A stretch of DNA of 9,078 nucleotides from Schleiferiaceae bacterium (GTDB lineage: Bacteria > Bacteroidota > Bacteroidia > Flavobacteriales > Schleiferiaceae): positions 1 through 9,078 of the forward strand of contig JAURAE010000053.1 of assembly GCA_030829675.1 (NCBI GenBank). The letters run 5' to 3'. This document shows positions 6,011 to 9,078 of the stretch, one piece after another (within the stretch, counting starts at the first letter, position 1; every line of letters starts with the position of its first letter). A model generated the notes under the pieces. That model made no database searches. It was not told the DNA's origin and worked only from the letters and a program-made list of their open reading frames with translations. The position numbers were made by a program, and so were the translations under genes.

Positions 6011-7814
6011 ACTCGTATGTGTTGTTGTTCCGATCGATGTCGAGCATGCGCTTCGAAGGATCAATCTCAACCCCAATTACCGTTTCTTTACCAGGGATAA
6101 ACAGCTTGTATTCTGGATGCGTCCAGGGCCAAGGTTGGTGAACCTCAAGGCCTTCTTGATGCTTGGCACCATACATGCTCATCAGAGGAATGGTGTGCAG
6201 TTCTTTACGTCCACTTTCATAAAGCACCATTACATCTACTGGCATTGGGAACAGTCCAACGCGTTGTAGGGTGATTTGTGTGCCCACCTGGTCCGATTCA
6301 ACAGACGCCACAGCATAATCAATGCTCTTTACTTGATCCATGTAATAGCTGAGGTACCAGTCTAATTCCATGTCTGATTCCACCTCCATAATGCGCAGGA
6401 AATCTTCTGGCTTTGGATGCTTGAACTGCCACTTTTGCCAATAGCGCATCATTCCTCGAGCAAAAGCCTCTTCACCAATAATGTATTCGAGTTGGTTTAA
6501 GAACAAGGCGCCCGCACTGTAGCTGTTGATGCCGTAAGTGCGGTTGTAGTTGAAGTGGTCTGCGGGGGTGCTCAGGGGCTCGCGCAAGCCCGAGGTGTCC
6601 AGGTACACATACGCCCTGTAGGCCCCAAGGTGTGGGTTTTCTTCACCGCGATTGAACAGGAAGTTCATGCACTCTTCTTCTGCATAGGAAGTGAAGCCCT
6701 CGTCCATCCAGGGGTAGGCCGCTTCGTTTGTTCCAATCACGCCATAGTACCAGTTATGTGTGGCCTCATGCACGAATAGTCCGGTAAAACCTTCGAACTT
6801 ATCGCCGCCACCGAGCATCATGGTACACATAGGGTACTCCATGCCTCCATCGCCGCCTTGGATGAGGGAGAATTGATCATAGGGGTACTTGCCGAAGTGT
6901 TTGGCCATAAAATCAAAGTACCCCTGTAGGTAGCCTTTTTGGATTTCGTCCCAATTCGCTTCGTTTGCCGTCTCGGGGGTGTCCAACAAGTGAACAAAAA
7001 AACCGTTTTCAATTTGCAGCTGCTTGTGCACATAGTCCGGATCTGCGGCAAAGGCGAAATCATGGACTTTATCTGCTTTAAAATGCCAAGTGCGAAGTTC
7101 GTTTTTCCCGACGCGAACCTTTTTAACGCCGCCATAACCAAAGCCTACATCTTCTGGGTTTTGCAGGTAACCTGTACCGCCCAATACATAGTCGCGGTGG
7201 ATGTGGATTTTCACATCGAACGATCCCCAAACCCCATAGAATTCGCGTCCTACATATTGGTCTGCATGCCAGCCGTCCTCATCATATTCGGCCAATTTTG
7301 GGTACCATTGCGTCATGGTAAATTCAATACCCTCCTTATTGTTCCAGCCCGAGCGACGGACTTGTTCTGGAACTTGAGCGTCCCACGCCATCGTGAATAC
7401 AGTGGACTGCCCAGGCAGCAGAGGCTCAGCGAGCTCACATCTCAACACAGTACCCTGTACGTCCCAACGCAAAGGGTTCCCGTTTTGGGTAAGGACGCGC
7501 ACGTTTTGATACCCGATGCGATCAGGTCCCAACCCTTCGATGCGATCGCGCACTCGGCGGTCTGGATCGGCAATATTGCGTGAACGCACGTCCATCATGC
7601 TTTCCGGCTGGAAGGCGTTGAAGTAGAGGTGGAAATACGCCTTGTGCAAGGTGTCGGGGCTGTTGTTGGTATAGGTGATTTGTTGTGCACCGTCGTATTG
7701 GTGATTTACTACGTCCATGGTGATGTCCATGTTGTAGTGCACGGCCTGTTGCCAATATTGGGCATGGGCGCTTAAGCCTAGGCCGACAAAAAATGCAAGG
7801 AGGAGTTTTTTCAT
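6009..7814 (-). CDS. Secreted M1-family zinc metallopeptidase (aminopeptidase N-like)
   Basis: This is a zinc peptidase predicted to trim peptides outside the cytoplasm. The 601-residue precursor begins with a clear signal peptide (MKKLLLAFFVGLGLSAHAQ, likely cut after residue 19). No lipobox cysteine and no Type IX sorting domain at the C-terminus are evident, so a periplasmic location is likely. An N-terminal beta domain comes first, then the catalytic domain: GGMEYP at 323-328 (the GxMEN-type exopeptidase motif), the zinc motif H349-E-A-T-H353 and the third ligand E372 in MDEGFTSY, exactly the HExxH-x18-E spacing. Y432 in NSYSAGALFL is a candidate transition-state Tyr, with Ala in place of the usual Lys two residues later. 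It is shorter than classical aminopeptidase N and lacks its large C-terminal helical domain. It follows the hydrolase gene by 12 bases. Confidence 0.93.
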   Translation of the reverse strand: MKKLLLAFFVGLGLSAHAQYWQQAVHYNMDITMDVVNHQYDGAQQITYTNNSPDTLHKAYFHLYFNAFQPESMMDVRSRNIADPDRRVRDRIEGLGPDRIGYQNVRVLTQNGNPLRWDVQGTVLRCELAEPLLPGQSTVFTMAWDAQVPEQVRRSGWNNKEGIEFTMTQWYPKLAEYDEDGWHADQYVGREFYGVWGSFDVKIHIHRDYVLGGTGYLQNPEDVGFGYGGVKKVRVGKNELRTWHFKADKVHDFAFAADPDYVHKQLQIENGFFVHLLDTPETANEANWDEIQKGYLQGYFDFMAKHFGKYPYDQFSLIQGGDGGMEYPMCTMMLGGGDKFEGFTGLFVHEATHNWYYGVIGTNEAAYPWMDEGFTSYAEEECMNFLFNRGEENPHLGAYRAYVYLDTSGLREPLSTPADHFNYNRTYGINSYSAGALFLNQLEYIIGEEAFARGMMRYWQKWQFKHPKPEDFLRIMEVESDMELDWYLSYYMDQVKSIDYAVASVESDQVGTQITLQRVGLFPMPVDVMVLYESGRKELHTIPLMSMYGAKHQEGLEVHQPWPWTHPEYKLFIPGKETVIGVEIDPSKRMLDIDRNNNTYE

Positions 7815-7826
7815 TGTATGTAGGAG

Positions 7827-8687
7827 TTATCCAAAAAAGTGATCAAGGCGTCCGTTGTCCAAAAGTCGCGGACCCTTTTCTGTCATTTGTAACGTACAAA
7901 CTTCATTATACGCGTCGTGTTCGAGGAATAAATGGTAGCCCTTTTCCGCCGCCTCGGTAAAGATGCGGGTGCGTTCGTTAAGGGTGAGCAGTGGCCGAGT
8001 ATCGTAGCCCATCACATACGGCAGGGGAATATGTCCTGTGGAAGGCAGAAGATCGGCCATGAAAACAATCGTTTGGCCTTTGTAAGGTAGGATGGGACAC
8101 ATCTGTGCGTCGGTATGGCCGTTGACCACGAAGACATCGAAGCCCAGCGGTGTGCTCACGCGATGCTCGCTTTCTGGGGCGTCGATAAATTTCAGTTGCC
8201 CACTTTCTTCGAGGGGCAGAATGTTTTCTGATAGGAAGCTAGCGCGTTCTCGGGCGTTGGGTTTGGTGGCCCAATTCCAATGGCGCTCGTTGGTCCAATA
8301 ATTGGCGTTTTTGAAGGCTGGTTCGTAGCCCGTGCGGTCGGCGTTCCACTGCACAGCACCCCCCACATGGTCAAAGTGAAGGTGTGTGAGGAACACGTCG
8401 GTGATGTCGTTGCGATTAAAACCGTGAACGGCCAGCGAAGCGTCTAGGCCGTGGTCGCCGTGAAGGAAGTAGTGGCTAAAAAACTTATCGCTTTGTTTGT
8501 TGCCGATGCCGGTGTCGACGAGGATTAATTGGTCCCCGTTTTCAATCAATAAAGAGCGCATGGCCCAAGTACAAAGGTTGCGTTCATCCGCAGGATTTGT
8601 GCGCTCCCACAGGCCTTTGGGTACCACTCCAAACATGGCGCCGCCGTCGAGTTTAAAGTTCCCAGTGTGAATGGGGTATAGGTTCAT
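7827..8687 (-). CDS. Metallo-beta-lactamase-fold hydrolase, YtnP-like
   Basis: This is a cytoplasmic metal-dependent hydrolase of 286 residues without a signal peptide. The dinuclear-zinc ligand set is complete: H102-L-H104-F-D106-H107, H191 (NGHTDAQ), D212 (FMADLLPS) and H257 (LFLEHDAY). The N-terminal LDGGAMFGVVPKGLW (13-27) and the later MADLLPSTGHIP match Bacillus YtnP, a proposed lactonase of this superfamily, as I recall its sequence. Lactone hydrolysis is therefore the best guess, but the substrate cannot be read from sequence. The gene comes first in a two-gene unit with the secreted peptidase, 12 bases apart, and is divergent from a GapN-like gene. No strong promoter box is seen upstream; TAAATTGG (8711-8704) is a poor match to TAnnTTTG. 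Confidence 0.92.
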   Translation of the reverse strand: MNLYPIHTGNFKLDGGAMFGVVPKGLWERTNPADERNLCTWAMRSLLIENGDQLILVDTGIGNKQSDKFFSHYFLHGDHGLDASLAVHGFNRNDITDVFLTHLHFDHVGGAVQWNADRTGYEPAFKNANYWTNERHWNWATKPNARERASFLSENILPLEESGQLKFIDAPESEHRVSTPLGFDVFVVNGHTDAQMCPILPYKGQTIVFMADLLPSTGHIPLPYVMGYDTRPLLTLNERTRIFTEAAEKGYHLFLEHDAYNEVCTLQMTEKGPRLLDNGRLDHFFG

Positions 8688-8755
8688 TTGTGAAGAATTT
8701 GCTCCAATTTACAACGCCTGTTCGTAACGCATATCACAGGGGCTTCAATTCTAAT

Positions 8756-8778
8756 CGGGTTATTTTACATTTAACCCG
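8756..8778. promoter_or_regulatory. Inverted repeat in the divergent spacer, possible operator
   Basis: CGGGTTA (8756-8762) and TAACCCG (8772-8778) form a perfect 7-bp inverted repeat with a 9-base centre. It lies near the middle of the 145-bp spacer between the hydrolase gene (start 8687) and the GapN-like gene (start 8833). The symmetry and place would suit a dimeric regulator acting on one or both genes. No T-tract follows on either strand, so it is not an intrinsic terminator. TATATATG at 8806-8813, a one-mismatch -7 box, may be the promoter of the plus-strand gene. Confidence 0.35.
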
Positions 8779-8832
8779 GCGTGAACATAAACCTGAACCG
8801 CGCCTTATATATGGTAATAAACTGAGAACAAG

Positions 8833-9078
8833 ATGAAAGCAAGCTCGAAACACAATCCTATCGCAGAGTTTGACGCACCAAAACCATTTCGCTGGAACCA
8901 GTACCTAGTAGGCGGAGAGATCCACACTTGGAACGGTGATTTTGAGAAAGTATATAGCCCGATGGGGGCTGTTAAAGCTAATGGGACTACCGATAAAGTA
9001 TACCTCGGCGAGTCCCCAACATTGGACGAAGCAGCGGGTCTTAAGGCTCTGGCGGCAGCTAAAAAGGCATATAACAAC
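8833..9078 (+). CDS. Aldehyde dehydrogenase, GapN-like (N-terminal 82 residues, 3' cut by window)
   Basis: This is the beginning of an aldehyde dehydrogenase-family protein that most resembles bacterial NADP-dependent non-phosphorylating glyceraldehyde-3-phosphate dehydrogenase (GapN). That enzyme oxidises glyceraldehyde 3-phosphate directly to 3-phosphoglycerate and makes NADPH. The evidence is the N-terminal pattern NQYLVGGEIHTWNGDFEKVY, then YLGESPTLDEA and ALAAAKKAY, which follow the start of GapN-type proteins in the spacing I remember. The catalytic Cys and Glu and the cofactor pocket lie beyond the window, so activity and specificity cannot be checked. The ATG at 8833 is the first in frame after the spacer; the upstream AGAACAAG is a weak ribosome binding site. 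It could instead belong to another branch of the aldehyde dehydrogenase family. Confidence 0.72.
   Translation, partial: MKASSKHNPIAEFDAPKPFRWNQYLVGGEIHTWNGDFEKVYSPMGAVKANGTTDKVYLGESPTLDEAAGLKALAAAKKAYNN

Noticed and set aside
6939..7583. Long plus-strand open frame (214 codons) opposite the M1 peptidase
   Set aside because: It lies wholly antisense to a well-supported gene, its translation shows no domain I recognise, and no promoter or ribosome site is seen.
8805..9077. Minus-strand open frame opposite the GapN-like gene
   Set aside because: It is antisense to the aldehyde dehydrogenase start and unlike any family I know.

Overview
The window is ordinary chromosomal DNA from a Bacteroidota bacterium, most likely of the order Flavobacteriales. 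The evidence is the protein families (a permease fused to a DtxR-like domain, a secreted M1 peptidase, a GapN-like aldehyde dehydrogenase), promoter-like boxes close to the Bacteroidota consensus TAnnTTTG, and weak or absent Shine-Dalgarno sites. This assignment is inferred; there is no rRNA or other phylogenetic marker. I see no mobile element, CRISPR array, tRNA or rRNA.

Positions 1-2413 (+ strand) hold the 3' part of a metal-ion ABC transporter operon. It contains the end of a cluster-9 solute-binding protein (TroA/MntA/YtgA type), a permease whose C-terminus is a DtxR/MntR-like repressor domain with most metal ligands intact, and a second permease (TroD/MntD/YtgD type). The ATPase is not between the binding protein and the permeases, so it must lie upstream or elsewhere. 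The fused domain suggests a transporter that carries its own metal-responsive repressor, as described for Chlamydia YtgCR.

Positions 2398-4640 (- strand) hold paaA-paaB-paaC, three subunits of the phenylacetyl-CoA 1,2-epoxidase. paaD does not follow paaC. An intrinsic terminator for this operon lies inside the 3' end of the convergent permease gene. The convergent gap also holds a possible three-stem RNA fold.

Positions 4641-6010 (+ strand) hold paaE, the reductase of the same epoxidase, transcribed divergently from paaABC. Its stop codon overlaps the start of a 53-codon gene for a very basic, unrecognised small protein. A strong bidirectional terminator closes the unit. PaaA carries the diiron site, PaaC is its structural partner, PaaB is a small accessory subunit and PaaE passes electrons from NADPH, so together they turn phenylacetyl-CoA into its ring epoxide.

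Positions 6009-8687 (- strand) hold a two-gene unit: a cytoplasmic YtnP-like metallo-beta-lactamase-fold hydrolase, then a secreted M1-family zinc aminopeptidase. After a 145-bp divergent spacer with a 7-bp inverted repeat, the window ends in the first 82 codons of a GapN-like aldehyde dehydrogenase (+ strand, cut by the window edge).

The points most worth following are the permease-repressor fusion, the small basic gene coupled to paaE, and the possible structured RNA in the convergent gap. Nothing here is clear evidence of a wholly new system.
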